A stretch of DNA of 64,000 nucleotides from Oscillospiraceae bacterium (GCA_031264245.1 JAISEG010000002.1:238360-302359), one strand, 5' to 3'; counted from the first letter of the stretch, positions 10,717-19,747 are shown. Made by a program: numbers and translations. Notes: a model not told the origin generated them from the sequence alone.

Positions 10717-10745
10717 TTGTATTTCTAAAGCTTTTATTTTATAAT
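10717..10745 (+). promoter_or_regulatory. Promoter of the ABC exporter genes
   Basis: TTGTAT (10717-10722), a 17-base spacer and TATAAT (10740-10745). The leader to the ATG at 10810 is about 58 nt. The rest of the 285-bp divergent gap is AT-rich with no gene. Confidence 0.6.
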
Positions 10746-10809
10746 AAAAAAGCTGTATTTTTAACGAAATTGATTTGACAGATCAATAATTTACCGTAGG
10801 GGGAATTTG

Positions 10810-11718
10810 ATGGCGCAGACACTTTTGCAAACAAAGGAATTAACCAAAAAATACGGGGAGTTTGCGGCGCTCCGCGACGTCTCGCTGACACTCAACAAGG
10901 GCGACATTTACGGTCTTGTGGGGCGAAACGGCGCGGGAAAGACCACCTTTTTCAAATGCGTGATGGGGCTTGCCAAATCGACCTCCGGCGCGCTTGAGAT
11001 CGGCGGGGGCGGCAGCTCGCTGGATTCGGCGCGGCGGGAAATTGGATTTATGATCAGCCCGTCGTTTTTCCCATATCTGAATCCGAAACAGAACCTGGAA
11101 TACCTGTGCCGCGTAAAGGGCGTTTCCAAAAAGGGAGAAGTGGACAGGCTGCTTAAAATCGTCGGGCTCAACGGAGTAAAAAAGCCGTTCAAAGCCTTTT
11201 CGCTCGGCATGAAACAGCGGCTCGGGATTGCCGGAGCCATGCTCGGCTCGCCGCCCATCGTGGTGCTGGATGAACCGATCAACGGACTTGACCCGCAGGG
11301 CATCGCCGACATCCGTGGGGTTATCCAACAGGAAAACAGAGAAAACGGAGCCACCTTCATCGTATCCTCACACATTCTCAGCGAGCTGGACCTGGTGGCA
11401 ACCACCTTCGGATTCATTGAGCAGGGCAGGCTGATGCAGGAAATCACCCATACCGGTCTGCACGAGCGTACCAAAAAGTCACTGGTCGTCGAGGTTGACG
11501 ACAGCGTAAAAGCCGCCGCGGTTCTGAAAGAACGGCTGAATATTGCGGACGCGGAGGTCAGCGAAAACCGGCTGACGCTGGAATCCTATCTTGACCGCGC
11601 CAATGTGATCACCCGTACCCTGGTGGAAGCGGGACTGGAGGTTTTCCGCGTCTCACCGCAGGAAACCACTCTGGAGGAATACTTTATGCGTTTGATTGGG
11701 GGTGTCCAAAATGTTTAA
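10810..11718 (+). CDS. ABC transporter ATP-binding protein (BcrA-like)
   Basis: 302 aa, with Walker A GRNGAGKTTF (near residue 37), signature FSLGMKQRLG, Walker B VVLDEPINGLDP and the H-loop SSH, then a C-terminal extension of about 90 aa. This is typical of bacitracin/lantibiotic-type exporter ATPases. It energises the membrane partner encoded by the next gene, whose start overlaps this stop by 8 nt (ATGTTTAA). AGGGGG lies six bases before the ATG at 10810; an adjacent upstream TTG is less likely. Immunity to, or export of, an antimicrobial peptide or drug is the common role of such two-gene systems, but the substrate is unknown. Confidence 0.93.
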   Translation: MAQTLLQTKELTKKYGEFAALRDVSLTLNKGDIYGLVGRNGAGKTTFFKCVMGLAKSTSGALEIGGGGSSLDSARREIGFMISPSFFPYLNPKQNLEYLCRVKGVSKKGEVDRLLKIVGLNGVKKPFKAFSLGMKQRLGIAGAMLGSPPIVVLDEPINGLDPQGIADIRGVIQQENRENGATFIVSSHILSELDLVATTFGFIEQGRLMQEITHTGLHERTKKSLVVEVDDSVKAAAVLKERLNIADAEVSENRLTLESYLDRANVITRTLVEAGLEVFRVSPQETTLEEYFMRLIGGVQNV

Positions 11719-12454
11719 CTACCTTCTCGGCGAAATTTATCGGATGCTCCGTAAAAAGAGCATGTATATCTATTTTGGGTGTTTTGCGGCGGGCTATGCG
11801 CTGCTTGCCTTTATCAGGAGTCCCGACGCGAACGGCGGCTCTATACTGTCCGATGCTGAAAATCTCTTCATGCTTCTGACCACCATTGTGGGCGGCTATC
11901 TGTTCGCGGCTCTGTACACCGACGATCTGAGCAGCCGGAACCTGTCCTCCCTGATTGGCTTCGGTATGAGCAAAACCAAAATCGTGCTTTCGAAGCTGAT
12001 TCTTGCCGCGCTCTTTGGCGGAGCGATTTTCGGTCTGATACCCCTTTATATGTCCGGCGTCTATGTCTTGCTGGGGCACCCGCCCACCGCCGCGATTCTA
12101 GGCAGTGTATATGTTTACGCCCTGTATACGTTTATGATCGCGTTCGCCTGCGCCGCCGTGTCCGCCATCGTGGTATACGGCTTGCAGCGGACAACCCTCG
12201 GCATAGTGGCATATCTGCTGCTGTCGCTGGGAGTGGTCAATCAGCTGATTTCCCTTTTTCTCAGCTGGGACGTAGTCCACAACCTCCTGCCGGGGTTGGG
12301 CAGTCATCTCATGTTTGCCATCTCGGGCAGGGTTATGACGGGAATTATGTCAGGCGAAGGGGTTTGGACCCCAAGCGCCGAGTATGTGATTTACGTGACT
12401 GTCGCGTCAATACTCGCGGCGTTGGCGTTTCGCAAAAAAGAATTGGAATTTTAA
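11711..12454 (+). CDS. ABC-2 type transporter permease
   Basis: 247 aa, highly hydrophobic, with about six membrane segments (for example IYFGCFAAGYALLAFI, a pair in the middle and a final one near the C-terminus). It starts MFNYLLGEIYRMLRKKSMY, a cytoplasmic amphipathic start common in ABC-2 permeases. The ATG at 11711 overlaps the upstream ATPase gene by 8 nt and has a G-rich RBS about eight bases ahead. It forms the membrane half of a two-gene exporter. No specific family name can be given. Confidence 0.88.
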   Translation: MFNYLLGEIYRMLRKKSMYIYFGCFAAGYALLAFIRSPDANGGSILSDAENLFMLLTTIVGGYLFAALYTDDLSSRNLSSLIGFGMSKTKIVLSKLILAALFGGAIFGLIPLYMSGVYVLLGHPPTAAILGSVYVYALYTFMIAFACAAVSAIVVYGLQRTTLGIVAYLLLSLGVVNQLISLFLSWDVVHNLLPGLGSHLMFAISGRVMTGIMSGEGVWTPSAEYVIYVTVASILAALAFRKKELEF

Positions 12455-12459
12455 GTATG

Positions 12460-12505
12460 AAAAAAATGATTGGATGCGGGGGAAATTCAGAACCCCCCGC
12501 ATCCA
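12460..12505 (-). terminator. Terminator of tsaD, between convergent genes
   Basis: TGGATGCGGGGG (12471-12482) pairs with CCCCCGCATCCA (12494-12505). On the minus strand the stem is followed closely by seven T (12460-12466), so it serves the leftward tsaD transcript. The rightward side has only a weak T stretch. Confidence 0.8.
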
Positions 12506-12549
12506 GTTTCAGCTTAAAGCTATAGCTCCGCGCACCGCGGGGGCCTATA

Positions 12550-13560
12550 TCAAACCCCGGTCACTTCCTTTGTCGCGTAGGCGTTCAAATCCATTCCCGC
12601 CGTTCCGCCCGCCAGATACTCGTAGTAGGCCTGGCTGCCTATCATCGCCGCGTTGTCGCCGCAAAGGCTGACGGGCGGGAGATATAGCTTAAGCCCGGCG
12701 GCCGCCGCCGCTTTTTCCAGGTCGCCTCTTATCCTCGAATTTGCCGCCGCGCCGCCCGCCATGCATATTTTATTATATCCGTACTCCTTTGCCGCCAAAA
12801 TCGTTCTCGGAACCACAGTGTCGCTGACAGCGCGCTGAAACGACGCCGCAAGCCCGTTTATATCCATCTTATCGCCGCGCTGTCCGGCGTTTTGTATCAG
12901 ATTTATCACCGCCGTCTTCAACCCGGAAAAGGACATGTCGTACGGCGAGGAATCCACCCTCGCCCGGGGCAGCCTGTACATAGTGTCGTCGCCGTCGCCG
13001 GCAAGCTGGTCTATTATCCTGCCTCCGGGGTACCCCAAACCCAGCGTCCTTGCCACCTTGTCAAACACCTCCCCCGCCGCGTCATCCCTTGTGGAGCCTA
13101 TGACCCTGTAGCTTGTGTAGCTGTCGGCCCCCAGGATAAGAGTATGCCCGCCCGACGCCACAAGTGCGCAAAACGGCGGCTCAAGGTCCCCATACTCCAG
13201 ATAATTTGCCGCGCAGTGTCCCCTGATATGGTGTACGGGTATTAGCGGCTTGTTAAGCGCGAAGGCAAGCCCCTTGGCAAAGTTCACCCCCACAAGCAGC
13301 GCCCCGATAAGCCCCGGCGCGTTTGTGACCGCAACGGCGTCAAGCTCCCCCAAGGTCACCCCAGCCTCGGAAACCGCCGCCCTTGTAAGCCCATCTATCA
13401 CCTCGACGTGCTTTCGTGAAGCCATCTCCGGCACCACTCCGCCGTAGACCGAGTGCATCTCTATCTGTGAGACAAGCAGGTTTGACCTTATCCGCCTGCC
13501 GTCCTCAACCACAGCCGCCGCCGTCTCGTCACAGGATGAATCTATCGCGAGTATAACCAT
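12550..13560 (-). CDS. tsaD: tRNA N6-adenosine threonylcarbamoyltransferase
   Basis: 336 aa, family length. TsaD transfers the threonylcarbamoyl group to A37 of ANN-decoding tRNAs with TsaB and TsaE in the cytoplasm. It starts MVILAIDSSCDET, has the metal-binding His pair H111 and H115 (HHIRGH) and the ASGGHT nucleotide loop, and ends with the ASKHA-type second domain. AAGGGAG lies about six bases before the ATG. It is followed in the leftward direction by its own terminator. Upstream lies a gap with a duplicated copy of its own leader. tsaB and tsaE are not in the window, but the RimI gene upstream often sits with tsaD. Confidence 0.97.
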   Translation of the reverse strand: MVILAIDSSCDETAAAVVEDGRRIRSNLLVSQIEMHSVYGGVVPEMASRKHVEVIDGLTRAAVSEAGVTLGELDAVAVTNAPGLIGALLVGVNFAKGLAFALNKPLIPVHHIRGHCAANYLEYGDLEPPFCALVASGGHTLILGADSYTSYRVIGSTRDDAAGEVFDKVARTLGLGYPGGRIIDQLAGDGDDTMYRLPRARVDSSPYDMSFSGLKTAVINLIQNAGQRGDKMDINGLAASFQRAVSDTVVPRTILAAKEYGYNKICMAGGAAANSRIRGDLEKAAAAAGLKLYLPPVSLCGDNAAMIGSQAYYEYLAGGTAGMDLNAYATKEVTGV

Positions 13561-13716
13561 TGGCGTCTCCCTTCTGCGTTATGATCTCAATTTAGCGGAC
13601 GCCATTATGAATATCCGTTTTCGGAGCTTAGGCTCCGAATTTTGCCAAGGGCAAAATCACGGATATTCCGAAACTTTGGCGTCTCCCTTCTGCGTTATGA
13701 TCTCAATTTAGCGGAC
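13561..13716. repeat. 40-bp direct repeat flanking a 76-bp palindromic insert (tsaD leader duplication)
   Basis: 13561-13600 and 13677-13716 are identical over 40 bp. The first copy is the tsaD leader including its RBS. The 76 bp between them are nested inverted repeats: GAATATCCG with CGGATATTC outside, TTCGGAGC with GCTCCGAA and TTTTGCC with GGCAAAA inside. Confidence 0.9.
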
Positions 13717-13768
13717 ACATTGAGGTCTCGATTCTGCTCTAATATCCAAGTTTATAGGACCTCATTAC

Positions 13769-13797
13769 GAGTATGCTGTCATTCAGACAGCATACTC
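13769..13797. repeat. Perfect 12-bp hairpin
   Basis: GAGTATGCTGTC, loop ATTCA, GACAGCATACTC. It sits four bases from the left end of the inverted-repeat element that follows; no T-run. Confidence 0.8.
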
Positions 13798-13800
13798 AGT

Positions 13801-13951
13801 GTGTCAAAGAAGTCGGAAAATTGTTCTTTTTCGACAGGCTTCGGGACGCGCAGGGGCGCGTCCCCTACACGAACCCTTGAAAACACAGCGTTTTTTGTAG
13901 GGGCGGCCATTGGCCGTCCGCCGCTCCGCAATTTTCCGGCTTTTTTGACAC
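13801..13951. mobile_element. 151-bp MITE-like element with 23-bp terminal inverted repeats
   Basis: GTGTCAAA-type ends at 13801-13823 and 13929-13951 are inverted repeats matching at 21 of 23 positions. The inside holds GC-rich sub-palindromes (GGGACGCG with CGCGTCCC, and GGGCGGCCATTGGCCG). There is no ORF of its own and no clear target duplication. It fills the gap between rimI and tsaD. Confidence 0.65.
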
Positions 13952-13959
13952 GTTGAATA

Positions 13960-14397
13960 TCAAAGCTCCGCCGTCATAAGCAGCGCGTCCTCCTTCGGAC
14001 CCGAATAGTATCCGGGGCGTTTTCCGACGACCTTGAAGCCCTTGTTCAGGTACAGGGAAATCGCCGCCGCGTTCGACTCACGCACCTCGAGGGACATGTG
14101 CTTTATCTCACTTTTAACCGCAATCCTCATCAGCTTGTCTATCAGCCCTCCCGCGATACCCTGCCGCCTTAAATCTGGGCTTACCGCTAAATTTGTTATG
14201 TGTCCCTCGTCGAGAAACATGTGCGCGCCAATATAGCCCGCCACCCTTTCGCCGCTCTCGGCGACGTAGTAGACCGCGTATTCGTTGAAAAGCTCGTCGG
14301 CAAGCATCGCCCGCGACCACGGCATGGAGAAGCACATCTGTTCAAGCTCCGCCATGCCGTCGAGATGCTCCGGGCACATCGGCTGTATTGTTATCAT
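13960..14397 (-). CDS. rimI: Ribosomal protein bS18-alanine N-acetyltransferase
   Basis: 145 aa, a single GNAT domain. The acetyl-CoA loop appears as LAVSPDLRRQGIAGGL (about 73-88), with the RimI-typical LEVRESNAAAISLYLNKGF afterwards. The family acetylates the N-terminal alanine of bS18 and other proteins in the cytoplasm. Its ATG overlaps the stop of the upstream phosphatase gene by 4 nt (ATGA), so the two are translationally coupled. Placement next to tsaD is a frequent bacterial arrangement and supports the RimI call over a generic GNAT. Confidence 0.92.
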   Translation of the reverse strand: MITIQPMCPEHLDGMAELEQMCFSMPWSRAMLADELFNEYAVYYVAESGERVAGYIGAHMFLDEGHITNLAVSPDLRRQGIAGGLIDKLMRIAVKSEIKHMSLEVRESNAAAISLYLNKGFKVVGKRPGYYSGPKEDALLMTAEL

Positions 14398-14828
14398 CTG
14401 TCTTTTTCTCCGATATTCAGCAGTATCACGTCCACCCCTGCTTCTATCTCGCCGGCTGTCCGGGAATATTCCTCCATGCTTCCTCCGTAGGGGTCGCTGA
14501 CGTCCTTCCCCGAAAACGTATATATCTTCTCCCTTTGCTCCGGATAGGCGGTCCTCAGCATTTCACAGATCGAACGGGTCATGGCAAATACGGCGTCAGC
14601 ATCCTTTATAATAGCCTCCGACGCCTTCCTCGACACATGCCCCCCGATGTCCGCCCCGTGCTCCGCGGCGGCGCGGACGGCATATTCGCAGGCAGGCTGA
14701 TTAAACGCCGCCACGCCGCATGAGGAGGCGGTCGCGGAGCTTCCCCTCTCCGCGGCGCGCGCGTTAAAAATACCCTCTGCCATCGGGCTTCTGCACGTGT
14801 TTCCCGTACAGACAAATAATATTTTCAT
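14394..14828 (-). CDS. Low-molecular-weight phosphatase, probably protein-arginine phosphatase (YwlE-like)
   Basis: 144 aa. The P-loop CTGNTCRS sits at residues 7-14 (nucleophile Cys7, Arg13), and the general-acid Asp is in SDPYGGS near the C-terminus. In YwlE of Bacillus the threonine at loop position 11 (here Thr11) selects phosphoarginine, whereas classical tyrosine phosphatases carry isoleucine or another residue there. The sequence therefore favours arginine phosphatase activity, inferred only. GGAGG lies five bases before the ATG at 14828; the GTG at 14840 is unlikely. It overlaps rimI by 4 nt. No McsB arginine kinase gene is seen in the window. Confidence 0.9.
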   Translation of the reverse strand: MKILFVCTGNTCRSPMAEGIFNARAAERGSSATASSCGVAAFNQPACEYAVRAAAEHGADIGGHVSRKASEAIIKDADAVFAMTRSICEMLRTAYPEQREKIYTFSGKDVSDPYGGSMEEYSRTAGEIEAGVDVILLNIGEKDR

Positions 14829-14914
14829 TCGCCCCTCCACCTGTCAGAAGCTTTTCTCATAGATTGTAAACCGCCGTATCTTCGATAATTTCTCCACCCA
14901 TGAGAGCCAGGTTA

Positions 14915-17545
14915 TTACTTCGCGTCGTACCAGTTCTTTGCCCATGCGGCTTCCGCCACCAGCGGCAAATCAAGCTTTATAACGTTTTGCATCTCTTCGG
15001 TCAAAAGCGCCCGCACCTTCCCGCACTCCGCCTCCGGCGCCTCCACAATAAGCTCGTCATGCACCTGCAATACCAGTCTCGCCGCAAGCCCCTCGGCTCT
15101 AAGCCGCCGCCACACGTTCAGCATCGCGAGCTTTATGATATCCGCGGCGGAGCCCTGTATGGGGGTGTTCATCGCCGCGCGCTCACCGAAGGAGCGGATG
15201 TTGTAATTTGAAGATTTCAGCTCCGGCAGATACCTGCGCCTGTTCATAATTGTCAGCACATATCCCTTTTCCTTCGCATCCGCGACGACCTCCTTCATAA
15301 AGGACGCGATCCCCGAATAATGCCGGAGGTAATCGTCTATATACTGCTTCGCCTCGTACTTGCTCACCCCCAGATCCTCAGCCAGCGAAAAGTCCGATAT
15401 CCCGTATACTATGCCAAAATTTACCGCCTTCGCCCGCCGCCGAAGCTCCGACGTCACGTTTTCAGGCGAAACCCCAAACACCTGCGAAGCGGTGATCGTG
15501 TGGATGTCGTCCCCGGCCTTGAACGCCTCTATCATCGCCCTGTCCCCCGCTATGTGGGCAAGCACCCTCAGCTCTATCTGTGAGTAGTCCGCGTCCACAA
15601 AGACACAGCCCTCCCCCGCGACGAACATTTTCCGTATCTCGCTTCCCAGCTCCCGCCTTATGGGGATATTTTGCAGGTTTGGCTCGGTCGAGCTGAGCCT
15701 GCCTGTGGCTGTGACCATCATGTTAAATTTGGAGTGTATCCGCCCGTCCTCGCCGATGACCTTCAAAAGTCCGTCGCAGTAAGTGCTTTTCAGCTTTGCA
15801 AACTGCCTGTAGGATATAATTTCTTCGATTATCTTATGCTTGCCCGCCAGCTTTTGCAAAACCTCAACGTCGGTGGAATAGCCTGTCTTTGTTTTCTTCA
15901 CCGGCGGAAGCCCAAGCTTATCAAACAGTATCCTGCCCAGCTCCTTTGTTGAGTTTATGTTGAATTCCTCACCGACGCTATCAAATATCTTCTTCCGGAT
16001 CGCTTCTATCCTCTCCTGCAACTCCGCCGAAAAGCTCATAAGCATCCCCGAATCGACGTACATGCCGGCGCTCTCCATCTCGGCAAGCGCCTCGCACAGC
16101 GGCAGCTCAAGCCCGTAATACAGCTCCTGCATACCGTTTTCTTCAATGACCGGGCTTATCAGCCTTTGCAGGCTGTGTATCACCCTGCTGTGTTCGCACA
16201 TGGCGCTCTCCGCCTCGCCGTTCCCGGTCAACAGCCCGAACGCATCCTCCTCCCGGTACATGGAGGAGGGGGCTATCTCGCGCCCGAGATAGGAAAGCGC
16301 CAGCTTTTCTATCGTGTAGCTCCCCGCCGTCGGGTCGCATAAGTACGCCCCAAGCGCGGTATCGAATTTGAACCCGCCGTACTCTATCCCGTTTGCTATG
16401 AGCATCGAATATATCGTCTTGACATCGTGAGCGTACTTCTCCACCCTCCCGGAAAACAGCTTGTCCAGAAGGCGTTTGTAGCCCGCGTTGCTGAAATCAC
16501 GTTCATTCGCGGTGTAGACCGCGTCCCCTGTGCATATCGCCACCGCGTGAAGCGAAGCCCCGCACACGACCGACACGGGAGAGGAAAAGCCGTCAAGCGC
16601 CCCCATGCTTTTCTCCGACAGCTTTATTACCTCGCAGCTTATCAGTTCGCCGGAGTCCTCCTCCTTGTCCGCCGTCCCCGAGAGCTTCAGCTTTTCGATG
16701 AGCTGGCGGAACTCCAGCCTTAGGAAGAGCTTGTATAGCCTCCGGCAGTCATACTCCCGCGTGTCTATCGCCTTCAGCTCGACGTCCACCGGCACGTTTT
16801 TGTCAATTGTGGCAAGCTCATAGCTGAGATACGCCATGTCCCTTCCTGCTTCAAGCTTACCCCTCACCGCCGGCTTTATGTCCAGCGTGTCCAGGTCTGC
16901 GTATATGCTTTCGATGCTTCCAAACCGGCAAACCAGGTCGCCCGCGGTCTTTTTCCCTATCCCCGCAACCCCGGGTATGTTGTCGGAGGAGTCCCCCATC
17001 AGCGCCTTTAAATCGACTAGCTTCTCCGGCGCGAAGCCGTACTCGGCGGCAAAGACCTCCGGCGTGTAGTCGGTGGTCCTGGACTGTCCCATCGACGTTG
17101 TGACCAGCTTCACCTTGATCCTTTCGGATACAAGCTGCAACGAATCCCTGTCCCCCGTGACCACAACCCCTTCGTTTCCGCTCTCCTCCACGATTCTCGC
17201 GAGAGTGCCTAGAATATCGTCCGCCTCGTAGCCGTCCAGCTCAAGCCTGACGATATTCATGGCGTCCAGCGTCTCCTTGAGCACCGGCATCTGAACCGCC
17301 AGCTCCTCCGGCATACCTGTGCGGGTCGCCTTGTACTGCTCGTACCTTTCCGCCCTGAACGTCGCCGCGCGGGTGTCAAAGGCGACGCATATCCCATCTG
17401 GGCGCTCCTCCTCCATGAGCTTTAGCAGTATGTTGACAAAGCCGTACACAGCGTTTGTATACAGCCCCTCCTTGTTGGAAAACAGGCGTATACCGTAAAA
17501 CGCGCGGTTTATTAAGCTGTTGCCGTCCAGCACCATGTATTTCAC
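14915..17545 (-). CDS. polA: DNA polymerase I
   Basis: 876 aa. The N-terminal 5'-3' exonuclease (about 1-290) starts KYMVLDGNSLINRAFYG. A degenerate 3'-5' exonuclease region (about 300-470) shows no DxE metal triad, as in Bacillus-type enzymes. The polymerase domain has motif A DADYSQIELR (near 648), motif B KAVNFGIVYG (near 708) and motif C LVLQVHDELI (near 823). It fills gaps and removes RNA primers. The start is taken as GTG 17545 with GGGAG seven bases upstream, 11 nt after the cysS stop. An in-frame GTG at 17572 would overlap cysS, and ATG 17536 is also possible. Part of the leftward cysE-cysS-polA run. Confidence 0.96.
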   Translation of the reverse strand: MKYMVLDGNSLINRAFYGIRLFSNKEGLYTNAVYGFVNILLKLMEEERPDGICVAFDTRAATFRAERYEQYKATRTGMPEELAVQMPVLKETLDAMNIVRLELDGYEADDILGTLARIVEESGNEGVVVTGDRDSLQLVSERIKVKLVTTSMGQSRTTDYTPEVFAAEYGFAPEKLVDLKALMGDSSDNIPGVAGIGKKTAGDLVCRFGSIESIYADLDTLDIKPAVRGKLEAGRDMAYLSYELATIDKNVPVDVELKAIDTREYDCRRLYKLFLRLEFRQLIEKLKLSGTADKEEDSGELISCEVIKLSEKSMGALDGFSSPVSVVCGASLHAVAICTGDAVYTANERDFSNAGYKRLLDKLFSGRVEKYAHDVKTIYSMLIANGIEYGGFKFDTALGAYLCDPTAGSYTIEKLALSYLGREIAPSSMYREEDAFGLLTGNGEAESAMCEHSRVIHSLQRLISPVIEENGMQELYYGLELPLCEALAEMESAGMYVDSGMLMSFSAELQERIEAIRKKIFDSVGEEFNINSTKELGRILFDKLGLPPVKKTKTGYSTDVEVLQKLAGKHKIIEEIISYRQFAKLKSTYCDGLLKVIGEDGRIHSKFNMMVTATGRLSSTEPNLQNIPIRRELGSEIRKMFVAGEGCVFVDADYSQIELRVLAHIAGDRAMIEAFKAGDDIHTITASQVFGVSPENVTSELRRRAKAVNFGIVYGISDFSLAEDLGVSKYEAKQYIDDYLRHYSGIASFMKEVVADAKEKGYVLTIMNRRRYLPELKSSNYNIRSFGERAAMNTPIQGSAADIIKLAMLNVWRRLRAEGLAARLVLQVHDELIVEAPEAECGKVRALLTEEMQNVIKLDLPLVAEAAWAKNWYDAK

Positions 17546-17556
17546 TTGCGTTCTCC

Positions 17557-18945
17557 CTAACCCCTGGACCACCTGACGCCGTCAGGCGTGTCCGTGAGGA
17601 CTATTCCCATTTCCTTTAGCTTGTCACGTATTCTGTCCGCCTCCGCAAAGTTTTTCTCCTTGCGGGCAGTCTGCCTCGCCTCTATCAGCGCGGCGACCTC
17701 GCCGTCAAGCTCGGGCGCGGCTTCCTCCCGCGGCTGCCTGCCGAGGTCGAGCGCGAAAACCCTGTCCAGCTCCATTATCAGCCTGTATATCTTGTCGGAC
17801 TTTACGCCATGCCTTGCCATATTCCACAGACCGCCCAGCGCCTTGGGAATATTCAGATCGTCGTTTACCGCGTCCTCAAAATCAGCCTCAAAGCCGTCAA
17901 GCGTCCCAGCGTCAACCTCACCCTCCTTCCCCTTGTGCGCCAAAACCGCCGCGCGAAGGTTTTCAAGGGACTTTTTCGCCCCATCCAGACCCTCGAAGGT
18001 GAAGTTGAGCTTGTTCCTGTAGTGCGCGTTTAAGCAAAAATACCTGTAGTCAAGCGGGCTGTACCCCTTTTCGATAAGCGTGTCTATGGTGTAGGTGTTG
18101 CCGAGGCTCTTTGACATCTTGCCGCCGTCCACCAGCAGAAATTCGCTGTGCATCCATGTCCGTGCCGCTGGATGTCCGAGCAGCGCCTCCGTCTGGGCGA
18201 TTTCGTTCTCGTGGTGTATCGGAATGTGATCCACTCCGCCTGTGTGGACGTCAAACTCTTCGCCTAAATATTTAAGCCCTATAGCGGAGCACTCTATATG
18301 CCAGCCGGGATATATCCTGCCCCACGGCGAATCCCACTGCATTATGTGCTCCTTCGGCGCCTTCTTGATAAGGGCGAAGTCGAGCGGGTTTCTCTTTTCG
18401 CCGTTGACCTCCACCCTTGCCCCAGCCTGCTGCTCCTCCAGGTTTGCCCTGGACAGTCTTCCGTATGACGGAAGCCTTGATATGTCAAAATATACGCCGT
18501 CCGAAATCTCATAGCCATAGCCCTTTTCGCACAGCTCCTCCACAAATTTTATCATTTCGGGGATGTTGTCCGTCGCCTTGACAATAAGCTCGGGCTTGTC
18601 TATGTTCAGCCGCTCTATGTCCTTCAAAAAGACCCCGGTGTAATGCTCCGCCACCTCGTAGGGCGTCTTTTTCTGCTCCCGGGCAGTCTTTGCCATCTTG
18701 TCCTCGCCCTCGTCGCCGTCGCTTACCAGGTGCCCTACGTCGGTGATGTTCATGGCGTGCTTCAAGCTGTAGCCGTTCCATTTAAGGACCCGCCGAAGCA
18801 GGTCCATAAAAATATACGCCCTCAAATTTCCTATGTGCGCGTAGTTATACACTGTGGGACCGCAGCTGTATATGCTCACCTCTCCGCTCTCAAGCGGCGC
18901 AAACTCTTCCTTCGACCTGGACAGCGTGTTATAAAATCTCAGCAT
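17557..18945 (-). CDS. cysS: Cysteinyl-tRNA synthetase
   Basis: 462 aa, class I. Zinc and substrate cysteine site SCGPTVYNYAHIGN (HIGH motif as HIGN, about 26-40), WHIECSAIG in the middle, and KMSKSLGN near residue 278. It charges tRNA-Cys in the cytoplasm. AGGAG lies eight bases before the ATG at 18945; the in-frame TTG at 18951 is too close to it. It begins 11 nt after the cysE stop, so cysteine synthesis and cysteine charging are co-expressed, a common Firmicute pairing. No T-box leader fits in the short gap upstream of cysE. Confidence 0.97.
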   Translation of the reverse strand: MLRFYNTLSRSKEEFAPLESGEVSIYSCGPTVYNYAHIGNLRAYIFMDLLRRVLKWNGYSLKHAMNITDVGHLVSDGDEGEDKMAKTAREQKKTPYEVAEHYTGVFLKDIERLNIDKPELIVKATDNIPEMIKFVEELCEKGYGYEISDGVYFDISRLPSYGRLSRANLEEQQAGARVEVNGEKRNPLDFALIKKAPKEHIMQWDSPWGRIYPGWHIECSAIGLKYLGEEFDVHTGGVDHIPIHHENEIAQTEALLGHPAARTWMHSEFLLVDGGKMSKSLGNTYTIDTLIEKGYSPLDYRYFCLNAHYRNKLNFTFEGLDGAKKSLENLRAAVLAHKGKEGEVDAGTLDGFEADFEDAVNDDLNIPKALGGLWNMARHGVKSDKIYRLIMELDRVFALDLGRQPREEAAPELDGEVAALIEARQTARKEKNFAEADRIRDKLKEMGIVLTDTPDGVRWSRG

Positions 18946-18956
18946 TTTCAATACTC

Positions 18957-19673
18957 CTAATTGTTGTCTGTATCCCGCGCCGCGGCAACCATTTTTTCAA
19001 GCCTCTCCACCTGCGCCCTCAGGCTCTCAATCTCCTGCAATACCGGGTCCGGAGTATGTATGTGGTCGAGCAGCCGCTCATATACCGAGCTGTCGTCCCT
19101 TCCGCTCTTACCGGAGGCTCCGCCCGGTTTTTCTCCGGTCTCATCCCCGGTCTTCATCCCGTTCACCCTGACTATCTTGGCGGGGACCCCGACCGCCGTG
19201 ACATTTTCCGGCAGCTCGGTGAGAACTACGGCGTTTGCCGCTATTTTCGTGCCGTCTCCGACCTTAAACGGGCCCAAAACCTTTGCCCCCGCGCCGATCA
19301 GCACATTGTTTCCTATTGTCGGATGCCTTTTCCCCGCGTCCTTGCCGGTTCCTCCCAGCGTCACACCCTGATAGAGTGTCACATAGTCGCCTATTTCGGT
19401 GGTTTCGCCTATCACTATACCCTCGCCGTGGTCGATGAACAAGCCCCTTCCGATCTTTGCCGCCGGATGTATCTCGACCCCGGTGAAGAATTTCCCAAGC
19501 TGGCTCACCCATCTGGCAAGAAATTTCAGCCGCCACAGATAAAGCCTGTGCGATATCCTGTAGTAGATGAGGGCGTGAAGTCCCGAATAGAGCAGAAACA
19601 CCTCGATACCCGAACGCGCCGCCGGATCCCTCTCGCGTATCGACCGTATGTCCGCCCGAAGTCCCTTAAACAT
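18957..19673 (-). CDS. cysE: Serine O-acetyltransferase
   Basis: 238 aa. A short helical N-terminus is followed by a left-handed beta-helix of hexapeptide repeats (about 65-165) with the active-site region [27 protein letters not shown] and [14 protein letters not shown]. The C-terminus beyond residue 170 has a Gly/Lys-rich linker and a short coiled coil ([20 protein letters not shown]), longer than the minimal family. It makes O-acetylserine from serine and acetyl-CoA, the precursor of cysteine. GGGAG lies five bases upstream of the ATG. It is the first gene of the cysE-cysS-polA run after pgsA, with a 74-nt gap. Confidence 0.96.
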   Translation of the reverse strand: MFKGLRADIRSIRERDPAARSGIEVFLLYSGLHALIYYRISHRLYLWRLKFLARWVSQLGKFFTGVEIHPAAKIGRGLFIDHGEGIVIGETTEIGDYVTLYQGVTLGGTGKDAGKRHPTIGNNVLIGAGAKVLGPFKVGDGTKIAANAVVLTELPENVTAVGVPAKIVRVNGMKTGDETGEKPGGASGKSGRDDSSVYERLLDHIHTPDPVLQEIESLRAQVERLEKMVAAARDTDNN

Positions 19674-19747
19674 AATATCTCCCTCTCGTATATGTGCTGT
19701 TGCTTCGCTATATCATTATATTTCGCCGCCCGCAATTTTGCTACCCG

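Noticed and set aside
13642..13956. 104-codon plus-strand ORF upstream of tsaD
   Set aside because: Lies wholly within the palindromic insert, hairpin and inverted-repeat element.
19674..19747. T-box leader before cysE-cysS
   Set aside because: The gap is only 74 bp, too short for a T-box, and no specifier hairpin is seen.
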